Positions 17,660 through 26,937 are shown, numbered from the stretch's first letter. The stretch is DNA of 64,000 nt from Methylobacter sp015476545 (GCF_052162025.1 NZ_CP197401.1:1612001-1676000), one strand, 5' to 3'. Numbers and translations are program-made. Notes: a model not told the origin generated them from the letters alone.

Positions 17660-18832
17660 TCAGATATTTTCAGTGCGCCAGCGGCCAAGGCTTGAAATAG
17701 CCAGCCAGCTGGCGGCGGCGACCATAACCCCGGCGCCGAGTAAAAAAGGTGCCCGTGACCCAAAACCGTCCACCACGGCCCCAGCAGCCAGCCCGGCGGC
17801 TACCGCGCCCCACTTCGAGCCGCTTTCCAGCCAGCCGAAAGTGCGTCCGGCCTGGCTTTCAAGTATCAGTGCCGCGATGAAGGCATGTAGTACGATAAAG
17901 CTGCCAGTCATGGCCAGTCCCATCAGTACCCGCCACAGGGTCAAGCCTATCAGGCTTTGTGTCTGGGCCTGGCCGAACAGGGCAAGGGCCATGAGCAGGA
18001 ACAACCATACCAATCCCGTTGGTGATGTTCGCCGGTTGAGATAGCTGGTTAACAGGCCGGCCGCGACCAGATAAAGCAGATTCGGTACACCGAACAGCAG
18101 ACCGGCCAGCTCGACGGACACTGAATCTAGGCCTTGGGCATAAGGAATGAAGTAAGGGAAGGTGGCGACCGTGGCGAAAATGAAAGCAAACTGCAGCAAG
18201 TAAATGTTGGTCGCAGATAGCGGCGCCGGGTCAGCAGCGCGTGCCTCCGGTCGATACTTGTCATGCGTAGCCGATGCCGGCTCAGGCAGCGCCCAAAGCA
18301 GCAGAGCCGCAGCCAACGGCAGCAAAGCCAGATAACGGTAGAGTTCTATCGGCGGAATCGAGGTGGCGAACCATCCCAGCACAGCAGGCGCCACGACCAG
18401 GGCCGCGCGCGCAGAGCCTTGCATCAGCGTCAGGCTACGGGCCAGGACAGGGCCGCTGGCCATGGTTGCCAAATAAGCGTTGGAAGCAGCAAAAGTGCCG
18501 CCCAGTATGCCCTGCAAAGCCAGGGCCAGAAAGAACAGCTCCGTACTGTCGCTATAGCTGGCCAGCAGGAAACTGGCTGACAAGCCCAATTGCGCGCGCA
18601 GCAGCGAGATTTTCTTGCCGATACGGTCAGCAAACGCGCCCCACCAGGGGCTGGACAGTGCCGTGAAAATCGTCGGTACCACGTAGAACCAGCCGACCAG
18701 GTAAGTGTCAGTGCTGTGCAGCGATTCGCTGAGGATCAGGGCGAAAAAGGGCGGCATGCCGAGAGCGGCGAAAGCGGCGATGAAGTGGCAACCCATGACG
18801 GCCATCACCATACGGCGTTGGGCGACAGTCAC
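17660..18832 (-). CDS. pvsC: MFS exporter for siderophore, PvsC-like
   Basis: 390 residues with about twelve hydrophobic helices and the MFS loop 2-3 motif GAFADRIGKK. The likely start is GTG 18832, overlapping the stop of the upstream synthetase gene by four bases. In vibrioferrin operons PvsC exports the finished siderophore across the inner membrane, and this gene sits in the equivalent place between the two synthetase genes. Substrate assignment rests on this context; the sequence alone only shows an MFS efflux-type protein. Confidence 0.88.
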   Translation of the reverse strand: MTVAQRRMVMAVMGCHFIAAFAALGMPPFFALILSESLHSTDTYLVGWFYVVPTIFTALSSPWWGAFADRIGKKISLLRAQLGLSASFLLASYSDSTELFFLALALQGILGGTFAASNAYLATMASGPVLARSLTLMQGSARAALVVAPAVLGWFATSIPPIELYRYLALLPLAAALLLWALPEPASATHDKYRPEARAADPAPLSATNIYLLQFAFIFATVATFPYFIPYAQGLDSVSVELAGLLFGVPNLLYLVAAGLLTSYLNRRTSPTGLVWLFLLMALALFGQAQTQSLIGLTLWRVLMGLAMTGSFIVLHAFIAALILESQAGRTFGWLESGSKWGAVAAGLAAGAVVDGFGSRAPFLLGAGVMVAAASWLAISSLGRWRTENI

Positions 18833-20610
18833 AGGTTCTCCTTCAGAAAGTTGGGGCCGGTTTTGCCGTAAAACTTGTTGACATCCGCAGCACCCGTTGC
18901 GGCTTTCGGTTTCAGGCTGGCGGCGGTGAGCAGGTACTTGACGTACTGCCAGTCGTCTTCCAGCAAGACGCGGCGAGCCAAGTCGATATCTTCCCCTTGT
19001 TGGGCCAGTTCCGTGAGCAGTCCGTCTATTTTATGTCGCACATTGCAGTAGAGTTGTTGACGGCTCAGATGGCTGATATTGGCCAGTCCTTCAATCAGGA
19101 CCGCCACGTTGAGTTGCAGGGTGATGGTCGTGAACATCTGCGCCAGCGGCAGCTCGTCGTCCACGACGATGCGGCGGTCCTGCAAGGTGTCCACGAACGG
19201 CGCCAGCGAAGGCCAGCGTGCAGCGAGACGGGACCCATGGATGCGCGGGGCGTCATTGTCCTTGAGCAGCAGGCGCAGGGTCGGCTCTTCGTTAGTGAGC
19301 ACCAGCATGGAATTTTGCTGATTGGATTCCAGGGCGATGCCGTAACGCAGCCATAACACCAGGTGCGTGCGCAGCGTTGCCTCCAGATAGGCATCGAGGA
19401 AATCCTCCAGCCGGTCGGCGAAAAAATGCTGCGCCAACTCTTCAACCACCAGCCATCCTTGGGGCGTTTCCGCGAGCAGGCCTGCTACCGGCACGACCGT
19501 AGACCGCTCCAGCCCGGCCGGATAACGGCGCAGGATGTAGCCCAGTTCAGGCAGATGATTGACATGGGCGCCCAGGCTTTCATCGGTCAACAACAAGCGA
19601 CCGGCGATATTCGCATCCTGGGCCGCTATGCGGCTCAGCAGGCTTTGCACGGTATGGCCGTCGGCAATGGTGCTGGGCTTGATGGTGCGTATGTTCTTGC
19701 CGCCCAATGTATGTATCGCCATAGGTAGTTTGATATGCAGTCCCGGCTTGGCCTGCACGGCCACGGTACGCACCGATAAAGTTGGCAAGACCTCCAGATA
19801 GGGCTTGGGTGCCAGCAGGAGCTTGCCCTGCAGTCCGTGCGCTTTTGCCAGGGCATAGAACTGCTGATGCATGGATAATGGATGAATCGGCAGCAGAGTG
19901 TAATTGTCACTCAGTCGCTTATCGAGGCCGACCTCTTCAAAGCCGGGGCAGAGGCCTTGCAGGCTTGCCTCGGCCGTTGCGCCGAAGTGGATAGTCTTGT
20001 CTACGGCCAGCCAGTGCAGTTGAAAGGGACGCTGGAATTCCGGTGCGAAAGCGGCAAGATCGTCCGGGGACAACCCCAGCTTTGCGCGTGCGGTCGGATA
20101 TAACGGATGGTCGAGAAAGGCGGCCAGCCGTTCATAATGCAACTGCCGTTCCAGCCAGCTGGTATTGATGTTCTTCAGTCCACTTTGTCTTACTTCGGCA
20201 AAGTAACGCTGCTGCTCTTGTCTGCACAGGATACCGTGCTCGACAGCGATCAGGCATTCCTCGGCATAGTCATCGAAGTAGGCGGCCGAGGCCGGGTCCA
20301 GTCCCTGCCGGAACAGCGCCAGAATGGCGGTGCAGTCATCCAGCCGACGGTAACCCTCGCGGCTTTGCCAGATCAACGGTAGCTCGTGGAGCGCCCAGGC
20401 CTGCATGAAAGTACAAGACCGGACCGGAATCCATAGGCGTCCATCACCGAGATGGTCGACGGCCAGCCAGTGGCTGATTTGCTCGGGCGCATCGGGCAAT
20501 GGCATGTCGATAGCCGGGACCATGCGCCCTTTGCTCACTATGTCTCTCACATTTTCCCGCAGCAGCGCATCGACAACGCGACGGCTAATATAGTCCTGCT
20601 GATGCCTCAT
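18829..20610 (-). CDS. pvsB: IucA/IucC-family NIS siderophore synthetase, PvsB-like
   Basis: 593 residues from ATG 20610 (MRHQQDYISRRVVDALL), which overlaps the stop of the ATP-grasp gene in an ATGA. A start five codons upstream is possible but less tight. Landmarks are HPLYPTARAKLGLS, LLPIHPLSMHQQFY, LSVRTVAVQ and LKLPMAIHTLGGKNIR, and the C-terminal YGIALESNQQNSMLVL with DNDAPRIHGS. The sequence is clearly different from the other synthetase in the operon, so the two do different condensations. In vibrioferrin biosynthesis PvsB joins the alpha-ketoglutarate-alanine part to the citrate-ethanolamine part. Confidence 0.9.
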   Translation of the reverse strand: MRHQQDYISRRVVDALLRENVRDIVSKGRMVPAIDMPLPDAPEQISHWLAVDHLGDGRLWIPVRSCTFMQAWALHELPLIWQSREGYRRLDDCTAILALFRQGLDPASAAYFDDYAEECLIAVEHGILCRQEQQRYFAEVRQSGLKNINTSWLERQLHYERLAAFLDHPLYPTARAKLGLSPDDLAAFAPEFQRPFQLHWLAVDKTIHFGATAEASLQGLCPGFEEVGLDKRLSDNYTLLPIHPLSMHQQFYALAKAHGLQGKLLLAPKPYLEVLPTLSVRTVAVQAKPGLHIKLPMAIHTLGGKNIRTIKPSTIADGHTVQSLLSRIAAQDANIAGRLLLTDESLGAHVNHLPELGYILRRYPAGLERSTVVPVAGLLAETPQGWLVVEELAQHFFADRLEDFLDAYLEATLRTHLVLWLRYGIALESNQQNSMLVLTNEEPTLRLLLKDNDAPRIHGSRLAARWPSLAPFVDTLQDRRIVVDDELPLAQMFTTITLQLNVAVLIEGLANISHLSRQQLYCNVRHKIDGLLTELAQQGEDIDLARRVLLEDDWQYVKYLLTAASLKPKAATGAADVNKFYGKTGPNFLKENL

Positions 20611-21815
20611 GAGCGGATCTCCCAAATCAGGTCATTGCCGGCTTGTGCCAGCATCTGGCGCACCGTCTCCTCGTTCGTACCGACGCCGGTCAGGATGCCC
20701 AGGTAATCCTTATTGGAGTGCGTGATCGTTACGGTTTCGCCCACTTGGCGCAATACGCGAAGGCCGATGTCGACTGTCGCACTGCTGTGATTGAATGAAG
20801 ATGGGCCGCGGATGATTTGGCCTTCTATCGAGGGCGTAATGTAATGTATTGCCGCGGCGCGTGGGGTCAATGTCAAGGCGGGCAACGGCTCGTCCAGGTG
20901 CAGCCGCAGCACGGTTTCGAACAGCGGAATGCCCAGCGTCTGCTCAAGCAGAAAATCACGCCGGTCGCCGATACAGCGGTAATTGATCTCGATCAGGCGC
21001 GGTCCTTGGGGCGTCAGTACGAATTCGGTATGGCAGGCGCCGAAGCCGACGCCGAAACGGGTGATCTGGCTCAGCACATCGTGCCGCTCCGCCAGTTTGC
21101 TGTTCCATTCGGCTGCCAGTTCGACGAAATGCGGCGGTGCCGATAGGCGTACATGGAACCCGCCTAGCGCGCGCAGGGCCTTGCCATCCCCCAGCGTTTC
21201 CAACGTGCACAAAGGCCCTTCAAGGTATTCCTCCAGCAGCATCACTTGGCCAGGGCGCGCTTGCCAGACGGCCTGACAGTGGGCGGCAAGCTCGGTGTAA
21301 TCCCGCGCCAGGCCGACCTCCTGGCTGGCAACCCCTTCGCGCGGCTTGACGACGCAAGGGAGGGAGACTCGGTCGGCGGCCTGCGCCAAGCTGTCCAGAT
21401 CCCATGCTACGGCATGGCGTATCGTTTCGATGCCTTGCTCGGCCAGATAAGCGCGCATTTCGGCCTTGTTCTTGGCTCGGTAGGCTACGCGCCAGTCCTT
21501 GCTGGGCAGCCCGAAGTACTCGGCAACAATGGCCGTGCTGGTTTGCAGGTGATCGCTGTTGGAAAAAACTGCGGCCGGCTTGCGCCCGCGTCGGCTGATT
21601 GCTTCGATAACCGCGAGCGGGTTGAATACGTCGCAGGAAATGATGGCATCCGGATAGGCCGATAGCCCGCTCTGACTAAAGTGCTGGCGGTGCGCTTCAG
21701 CCTGATCGGTCAAGAGCACCGGCGACAGGCCGAGGCGGCGCGCCGCCGGCAGAAAACCTTCGTTGACCGATTCGGTCGGGACATGGGTCAGTAGAATTAA
21801 TTCTTGGTTATGCAT
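20607..21815 (-). CDS. pvsA: ATP-grasp ligase, PvsA-like
   Basis: 402 residues with an ATP-grasp fold: N-terminal alpha/beta domain (LILLTHVPTESVNEGFLPAA), lysine motif PCVVKPREGVASQEVGLA, hinge LLEEYLEGPLCTLETL, and the metal-binding end GPRLIEINYRCIGDRR. It forms an amide or peptide bond via an acyl phosphate. PvsA is the first gene of the vibrioferrin operon and is assigned the L-alanine ligation. AAGGAG lies 6 bases before the ATG at 21815, just 9 bases after the receptor gene. The ATP-grasp gene is what distinguishes this operon from achromobactin- or staphyloferrin-type clusters. Confidence 0.88.
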   Translation of the reverse strand: MHNQELILLTHVPTESVNEGFLPAARRLGLSPVLLTDQAEAHRQHFSQSGLSAYPDAIISCDVFNPLAVIEAISRRGRKPAAVFSNSDHLQTSTAIVAEYFGLPSKDWRVAYRAKNKAEMRAYLAEQGIETIRHAVAWDLDSLAQAADRVSLPCVVKPREGVASQEVGLARDYTELAAHCQAVWQARPGQVMLLEEYLEGPLCTLETLGDGKALRALGGFHVRLSAPPHFVELAAEWNSKLAERHDVLSQITRFGVGFGACHTEFVLTPQGPRLIEINYRCIGDRRDFLLEQTLGIPLFETVLRLHLDEPLPALTLTPRAAAIHYITPSIEGQIIRGPSSFNHSSATVDIGLRVLRQVGETVTITHSNKDYLGILTGVGTNEETVRQMLAQAGNDLIWEIRS

Positions 21816-21824
21816 GATTTCTCC

Positions 21825-23960
21825 TTATATATCCATTTGCAGACTGAGCATGACGGAGCGGCCAGGTCCCGGCATGCGGCCGAGGCTGGTGTCCACGCCG
21901 CGGAAGTAGTAGTCCTCGTTGAACAGGTTGTTGCCGGCAAGCCCGACCCGCATAGCGGTCTTGTCTAGGCGGAAATCTTTGGTAATCTGGGCATTCCACA
22001 GCCAATAGCCTGGTATCTTGCCTTTGTCGCCGATGGCGTTTTCCAGCTCGGTATTGGCCGCGTCGGTATAAGCGGAGCTCAGGTATGAGCCGTTGACGTT
22101 GAAATTGACCGTGTCGATGCGGTAGTTGCCCTGCAGGGTGATTTGATGGTGTGAACTGAACGGCACCTCATTGCCTTTAAACGCGACCTGCGAGGTGCCG
22201 CTGAACAGATCGTTCTTCTGCTGCGTATCGACATATGTATAGCCTGCCTTGAGATCGAGGCCGGACAGAAAAGATGGTCGCCAGTCCAGCTCGGTTTCAT
22301 AGCCGTAATGCTCGGCTTGGCCGAGGTTGCGGAATTTGGTGGTGCCGTCTTCCACGACGCCGACAATCTGGTTATCAAAGTCAAAACGGAAATAAGTAAA
22401 TGTAGCGTCGAGTTCCGATAGCGGCGACACGCGCAGGCCGGCTTCATAGTTCCAGGCCTTTTCTACACCGGTATCGCCTTCCAGGGTAATCTGGGTGAAT
22501 TGCACCGGTTGCAGGGATTTGTGTACGTTGCCGAACAGGAAGATTTTTTCTGGCCACAGGTGGAAGCCCACATCGACACCCGGCAACAGCTCGTTGCTGT
22601 GGTTGTCGGCGACAGTATCTTTGAGTCGGTTGTAGCTGGATTGATCGATCCATTCCACGCGCAAGCCCGGCGTGACGCTGAGCCGTTCTTTCCAGACACT
22701 CAAGGTATCGCTGGCATAGAGGGCAAAGGCATCGGTGTCGAAATGGAAGTTCTGAGCATTGATGACGTCATTCGTGCCCAGGCGGTACCGGTCGACGCCC
22801 TGATCGACGTCCTCGTTGACGTAACGCCCGCCCAACGTGAATTTGTGGTCCAGCCAGCCGGTCTGGGCGCTTACGGTCAGCCGAGGCTCTGTGCCGAAGA
22901 CGGTGAATGTGCGAGGACTGGTCTGCACGCCGTTGGAGGGCCTGGCCGGATCAAGATTGCATGCGCTTGCGGCAGCGTTCAGATCGCAGCCGACAGTAAA
23001 TTCGCGGTCGCTGGTATGCGCGAAATTGGGCCAGTTGAATTCGGCAGGCTTGCCGAAAAGATCGAAACTCTGGTCATAAACCAAATGGCCCCGTATGGTA
23101 TCGCCCTGGAATTTGTCGTACGGCCGCTGCGACTGGAAGCGGTCCTGCGCGTAGGCCTGGGGCGACAAGCTGCCCGGCAGTTCGGTATCGGTATTGTAAT
23201 ACTGTATGCCGGCTTTGATGGAAGCGTTGTCGGTGATGAACCAATGGGCATCGAGCGCCAGGTTTTCCACTTCCGTTTCCGAATGGGCGCGGGACGAATC
23301 GCCCAGCACGGTATTGGCCTGAAATTGCAGGCCCAGGCTGTCATTGACGAAACCGCCGGCCCGCACATAGCTGTCGGTCAACACGTTGCCGGTGTCGGTG
23401 GAGATGGTTAGCGCCTCCCTCGCGGTAGCGCTGAACTTATCCGGGATCGCCTTGCTGATGAAATTGATGACGCCGCCCACGTTGTTCGGCCCATAACGCA
23501 CGGCCGCCCCGCCACGCGCCACATCCACGCTTTCTACGGTCTGCATGGTCAGAGGGAACAGGGACAAGCCCGTCTGTCCGTAAGGGGCGAGGGCCATAGG
23601 AATACCATCGACCAGTACCAGGGTGCGCGTGCTGCGCCGGGGGTCCAGGCCGCGAACGCCGATATTCGGCAGAATGCCGGTGCCGGTTTCGTCCTGGGCA
23701 CGGACGCCCGGCACCAGGCGCAAGGCATCTTCCAGAGTGCGGGCGCCGGCCTGCTGCAAATCGGCGTCAGCCACTACGGAACGTCCGCCGGGGTAGGTGC
23801 GGACATTCTCCTGGGTTGGGGCTCCCAGCCAGTCTCCTTCGACGGTCATTTCTTCCAATACAGCAGCTTCCTGATCCGGCTCCGCAGCGGCTAGTGCGAA
23901 TGAGGCCAGGTAGGTGCTACCGGCTAAGGTGATTGCCATGCGAGTGGCCACGCGTTTCAT
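21825..23960 (-). CDS. pvuA: TonB-dependent siderophore receptor
   Basis: 711 residues from ATG 23960, preceded by AAGGAG; an upstream ATG at 24014 would spoil the signal peptide MKRVATRMAITLAGSTYLASFALAAAE. The TonB box region is EEMTVEG. The plug domain follows (ARTLEDALRLVPGVRAQDE, NIGVRGLDPRRS, GGVINFISK), then a 22-strand barrel ending in an aromatic-poor LSLQMDI. FecA-like layout without an N-terminal signalling domain, so no sigma/anti-sigma surface signalling is expected. As the gene directly before the pvsA-like gene it is the probable ferric-siderophore receptor. Confidence 0.88.
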   Translation of the reverse strand: MKRVATRMAITLAGSTYLASFALAAAEPDQEAAVLEEMTVEGDWLGAPTQENVRTYPGGRSVVADADLQQAGARTLEDALRLVPGVRAQDETGTGILPNIGVRGLDPRRSTRTLVLVDGIPMALAPYGQTGLSLFPLTMQTVESVDVARGGAAVRYGPNNVGGVINFISKAIPDKFSATAREALTISTDTGNVLTDSYVRAGGFVNDSLGLQFQANTVLGDSSRAHSETEVENLALDAHWFITDNASIKAGIQYYNTDTELPGSLSPQAYAQDRFQSQRPYDKFQGDTIRGHLVYDQSFDLFGKPAEFNWPNFAHTSDREFTVGCDLNAAASACNLDPARPSNGVQTSPRTFTVFGTEPRLTVSAQTGWLDHKFTLGGRYVNEDVDQGVDRYRLGTNDVINAQNFHFDTDAFALYASDTLSVWKERLSVTPGLRVEWIDQSSYNRLKDTVADNHSNELLPGVDVGFHLWPEKIFLFGNVHKSLQPVQFTQITLEGDTGVEKAWNYEAGLRVSPLSELDATFTYFRFDFDNQIVGVVEDGTTKFRNLGQAEHYGYETELDWRPSFLSGLDLKAGYTYVDTQQKNDLFSGTSQVAFKGNEVPFSSHHQITLQGNYRIDTVNFNVNGSYLSSAYTDAANTELENAIGDKGKIPGYWLWNAQITKDFRLDKTAMRVGLAGNNLFNEDYYFRGVDTSLGRMPGPGRSVMLSLQMDI

Positions 23961-24392
23961 GATGAAGCTCCTTGATAATATGTTGTTGTTTTCGTTGTTC
24001 GTGCGAAAGGGCATATTGAAAATTGGTTGTGATAAAGGAATGCCGAGCGCTTGGTTGTCAGCGTGTGCTGGTTTTATCTATGTCTAGTTGCGCAGCTGCG
24101 CCGTCGGTATTCGATCAAGCCTTCGCTCCGCCGGCATGCTGGCATTGTGCCCGCCAGATGTGTACTCAATGGGCTGGTCTGCGGAACACGGTTTGCCCCG
24201 TCGCACAGCGCATCGAACAGAACGGTCACAGCGGAGCATACCGGCGCCTCGACTCTGGCCGCAGACGAAAATGGGATGACTTGTTGGATATGTGCTGACA
24301 TAGCGTGCCTCGCGCGTCGTAAAAAGACTGGCTGGCTTCCTGGCCCTGTCGGGCTGGGTGGCTGGCTATGCCGTTGGTTGGAGCAGGTAAAG
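23961..24392. other. Non-coding stretch between hemP and the receptor gene
   Basis: 432 bases with no convincing gene on either strand and no Fur box recognised by eye. One leftward reading frame (24074-24301) has no ribosome site or family features. The stretch may be a decayed gene or an internal leader; the receptor's AAGGAG lies at its left end. Confidence 0.5.
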
Positions 24393-24581
24393 TTATTTCG
24401 TCAAAATCAGTTTGCCGTTGCTGGTGATGCGCAGGCGGTATTCGTCATCATGGTGATTAATGACGATTTCGTTTTGCATACTGAACAGCGCTCTGTTGAA
24501 GCGACCGTGTTCAGGGGCAGAATCCAGGTCCTCGATCACGAGGCTTTGGCGGCGGAAATTCTTATTATTTTCGCTGTTCAT
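24393..24581 (-). CDS. hemP: Hemin uptake protein HemP
   Basis: 62 residues of the HemP family, small cytoplasmic proteins encoded at the head of Fur-regulated iron or haem uptake operons. The family signature is the C-terminal half: FNRALFSMQNEIVINHHDDEY-like stretch ending RLRITSNGKLILTK. In some bacteria HemP is a transcription activator of the following receptor gene; elsewhere its role is unknown. It lies 13 bases after a 91-residue unknown and before the TonB receptor. Confidence 0.9.
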   Translation of the reverse strand: MNSENNKNFRRQSLVIEDLDSAPEHGRFNRALFSMQNEIVINHHDDEYRLRITSNGKLILTK

Positions 24582-24594
24582 CGCAATCGGACTG

Positions 24595-24870
24595 TCAATG
24601 ATAGATTGGCCGCAGCTCGTGCGTGAACTGCTGTTCCAGCAGGCGCGCAGTGGCTTTTTGCCAATGGTCCAGCAATTGTGGATACAACCCGCGGCTGGGC
24701 GGAATCCGCTCCAGGTCCGAGTGTGCCAGCAAAAGGCTCAACTGGTGCACGATTGAATGAGCCAGTTTCGGGCCGTGGCGGCCATTGATAAACTGGGTCA
24801 TCGACAGACAAATGGTCGCATGCAATTTTGCCAGTTCAATGTGTACGGGAGTAGATGGTTGTTCAGGCAT
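24595..24870 (-). CDS. Unrecognised 91-residue protein, first gene of the Fur-boxed operon
   Basis: Not recognised. It is predicted soluble and helical, with several histidines (HIELAKLHATICLSM, HGPKLAHSIVHQLSLLLAH). It has no signal peptide or membrane segment. The ATG at 24870 has GAGGAG 4 to 5 bases upstream, so it is very likely translated. It lies about 107 bases downstream of a Fur box and 13 bases before hemP, which implies a role in iron supply or its control. Confidence 0.75.
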   Translation of the reverse strand: MPEQPSTPVHIELAKLHATICLSMTQFINGRHGPKLAHSIVHQLSLLLAHSDLERIPPSRGLYPQLLDHWQKATARLLEQQFTHELRPIYH

Positions 24871-24976
24871 AAAACTCCTCGGTTTGTAGTCGATTGAAAA
24901 AAGGGTTTAACGCGCGCTGTCGTGCAGCAGGCGCGTTAAACGAAAGCAGCGAGAGGTCAAATTATCGCCTCATTCA

Positions 24977-24995
24977 AATGATAATGATTATCATT
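24977..24995 (-). promoter_or_regulatory. Fur box of the siderophore operon
   Basis: AATGATAATGATTATCATT is a near-perfect match to the 19-bp Fur consensus (one mismatch at the centre). It precedes the leftward genes beginning at 24870. Confidence 0.9.
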
Positions 24996-25440
24996 TTCTA
25001 TTGCAAGCGATTTTTATTGCTCTAGGTTTAGTGACAACGTCTGGGAATTACATGTTTTCTGAGAAGACTCCAGCATTCGGCTGAATTATCCATAGTGTTT
25101 TGACGGGTATCTGACAATAATGACACGGCTTGATTCGTATCGGTTTCTTACGCAGTTGTAGGGCGAATTCATGATTTGGAACGTACCAGATGTTGGTATC
25201 GGCAGGCAGTGCGAATGAATTCGCACCTACACCGCGATTCATATACCGTACTATTCTCAACAATCGGTTTTCATAAAAAACCATCCGATAGAATTTTTTG
25301 CCAGTTAGCTTTGACGCTATTGATTGACATTCCGCCGATTCATAGAGTGTCTGCCGGCAGCCGAAATCAGTCCTCAGGGCCACTGGCCATGCATCGTTCA
25401 TTTTTACGAAGTAACAAAAATGGCTCTTCTTTACAAAGCA
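24996..25440. repeat. Intergenic region with an inverted repeat
   Basis: 445 bases between two Fur boxes, with no gene recognised. It holds an inverted pair: TGTAGGGCGAATTCAT at 25157-25172 and ATGAATTCGCACCTACA at 25215-25231. The right half is itself a short palindrome, GTGCGAAT/ATTCGCAC. It belongs to the same family as 3199-3218 and 40111-40130. Confidence 0.65.
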
Positions 25441-25459
25441 AATGATAATCATTATCATT
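25441..25459 (+). promoter_or_regulatory. Fur box of the di-heme cytochrome gene
   Basis: AATGATAATCATTATCATT, a perfect palindrome about the central base and a full match to the Fur consensus, 32 bases before the start codon at 25492. Binding there should block transcription when iron is plentiful. Confidence 0.93.
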
Positions 25460-25491
25460 TATTTGTATGGTATTTAATAAAAGGGGGAACG

Positions 25492-26937
25492 ATGATTCAC
25501 AACCGACGGGTCATGCTTGGCATGACTATAATTCTGGTCAGTTATGCGCAGCAGACTATGGCCGAAACCACAACACTGAATCTGGCGGAAAAAAAGAAAC
25601 TCACCTTGGAGCAACAGCTAGGCGAAAAAATATTTTTTGATAAAAATCTGTCATCGCCTGCCGGTCAGGCTTGTGCGAGCTGTCATGACATCAAAGCGGC
25701 ATTTAGCGACCCGATAACAAACTCACCTGTTTCCTTGGGGGCTGTGTCCAAGCGTACGGGCACTCGCAACGCACCGTCGGCAGCGTATTCGGCATTCGCT
25801 CCGCAGTTCCACTTTGACGAACAGGAAGGATTGTATATAGGCGGTCAATTTTTAGATGGCCGGGCAGCTAATTTAATAGAGCAGGCCAAAGGCCCTTTTT
25901 TGAATCCGGATGAAATGAACAATGCTGATGAGCGCAGCGTGATTGAGAAAATCCGCAAGTCAGACTATGTTCAACTGTTTGAGCAGGTGTATGGTAAAGA
26001 TACGCTTGATGATACGGCCAAAGCCTACGACAAAGTGGCTCAGGCCATCGTCGCATTTGAGAACACAGCAAGTTTTAACCGGTTTACCTCCAAGTATGAT
26101 TATTTTTTAGTGGGCCGTGTCGCCTTGTCTGAACAAGAACAAAAAGGACTGGAATTATTTGAAGATGAAAACAAGGGCAATTGCGCCGCCTGCCATATCA
26201 GTAAAACTGAAAATGGCCTGCCGCCGCTGTTTACCGATTTTACCTACGATAATCTGGGAGTGCCTTCCAATCCAAAGATTTTAGCTTTAAAAGGTGCTGA
26301 TTTCATTGATCTGGGCTTGGGAAAAACAGTAGGCAGTGCGACTGAAAATGGCAAATTCAAAGTGCCGTCATTACGCAATGTCGAGAAAACGGCGCCTTAT
26401 ATGCACAACGGCTTCTTCTCCAATCTAAAAGAAGCGGTGAATTTTTACAATACCAGAGATGTTGACAGAAAATGGCCAGCCCCTGAAGTGGCAGAAAATG
26501 TCAATGCTGATGAATTGGGAGACCTGAAGTTAACGGATGAGGAAGTTGATGCCATCGTCGCATTTTTGCGGACATTGACAGATGGTTATCAATTACAGGA
26601 AAAAGCGACCTATTCGGCACAAAAAGGGCTTATTGAACTTCCCTACGTCAGGCTGGAAGGCAAGAACAGACTGGACAAGTTTTATGCGGCCCATTTGCAG
26701 CAAACAAGTGAGAGTAACTTCGAAGTGACAAGACTTGACGAAATATCGATTAATGATTTTTCACTGGTAGAGTCAATACCTTATTACTCATATGATAATG
26801 GACTTCTGGAGGTACCCCAGGTAACAAATATTGATAGCTTGAATGCCACAGTTTCCTACACAGGTCAGTTGAAGCAGCTTCCCGATAAAAATGGAAAAAT
26901 AATGTTTGAGCTAAGCTACGTTAAAACATTGCAATAA
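25492..26937 (+). CDS. Di-heme cytochrome c peroxidase/MauG-like protein, Fur-controlled
   Basis: 481 residues from ATG 25492, preceded by AAAGGGGGAACG. It has a signal peptide (cleavage near QQTMA-ETTT) and two c-type haem motifs, CASCH near residue 62 and CAACH near 231. Segments LGEKIFFDKNLSSPAGQACASCHD, GTRNAPSAAY and VPSLRNVEKTAPYMHNG are typical of bacterial di-haem peroxidases. A C-terminal extension of about 110 residues beyond the peroxidase core (after FLRTLTDGYQ) is unusual. Periplasmic. Related proteins act as peroxidases or oxidise protein residues (MauG, MbnH). The substrate is unknown; the Fur box ties it to iron stress. Confidence 0.88.
   Translation: MIHNRRVMLGMTIILVSYAQQTMAETTTLNLAEKKKLTLEQQLGEKIFFDKNLSSPAGQACASCHDIKAAFSDPITNSPVSLGAVSKRTGTRNAPSAAYSAFAPQFHFDEQEGLYIGGQFLDGRAANLIEQAKGPFLNPDEMNNADERSVIEKIRKSDYVQLFEQVYGKDTLDDTAKAYDKVAQAIVAFENTASFNRFTSKYDYFLVGRVALSEQEQKGLELFEDENKGNCAACHISKTENGLPPLFTDFTYDNLGVPSNPKILALKGADFIDLGLGKTVGSATENGKFKVPSLRNVEKTAPYMHNGFFSNLKEAVNFYNTRDVDRKWPAPEVAENVNADELGDLKLTDEEVDAIVAFLRTLTDGYQLQEKATYSAQKGLIELPYVRLEGKNRLDKFYAAHLQQTSESNFEVTRLDEISINDFSLVESIPYYSYDNGLLEVPQVTNIDSLNATVSYTGQLKQLPDKNGKIMFELSYVKTLQ

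Noticed and set aside
22500..23411. 303-codon rightward frame inside the TonB receptor gene
   Set aside because: Antisense to a clear TonB-dependent receptor; no family features.
24074..24301. Leftward gene between hemP and the receptor (75 codons)
   Set aside because: No ribosome site, no recognisable domain, odd composition; a remnant cannot be shown.
12770..24870. Staphyloferrin B or achromobactin cluster
   Set aside because: The decarboxylase and HpaI-like lyase fit, but only two NIS synthetases are present, an ATP-grasp ligase is included, and no diaminopropionate or diaminobutyrate genes are seen; the gene order fits vibrioferrin.
25157..25231. IS ends or attachment site
   Set aside because: The inverted pair encloses only about 40 bases and matches a dispersed intergenic repeat, with no integrase or transposase nearby.
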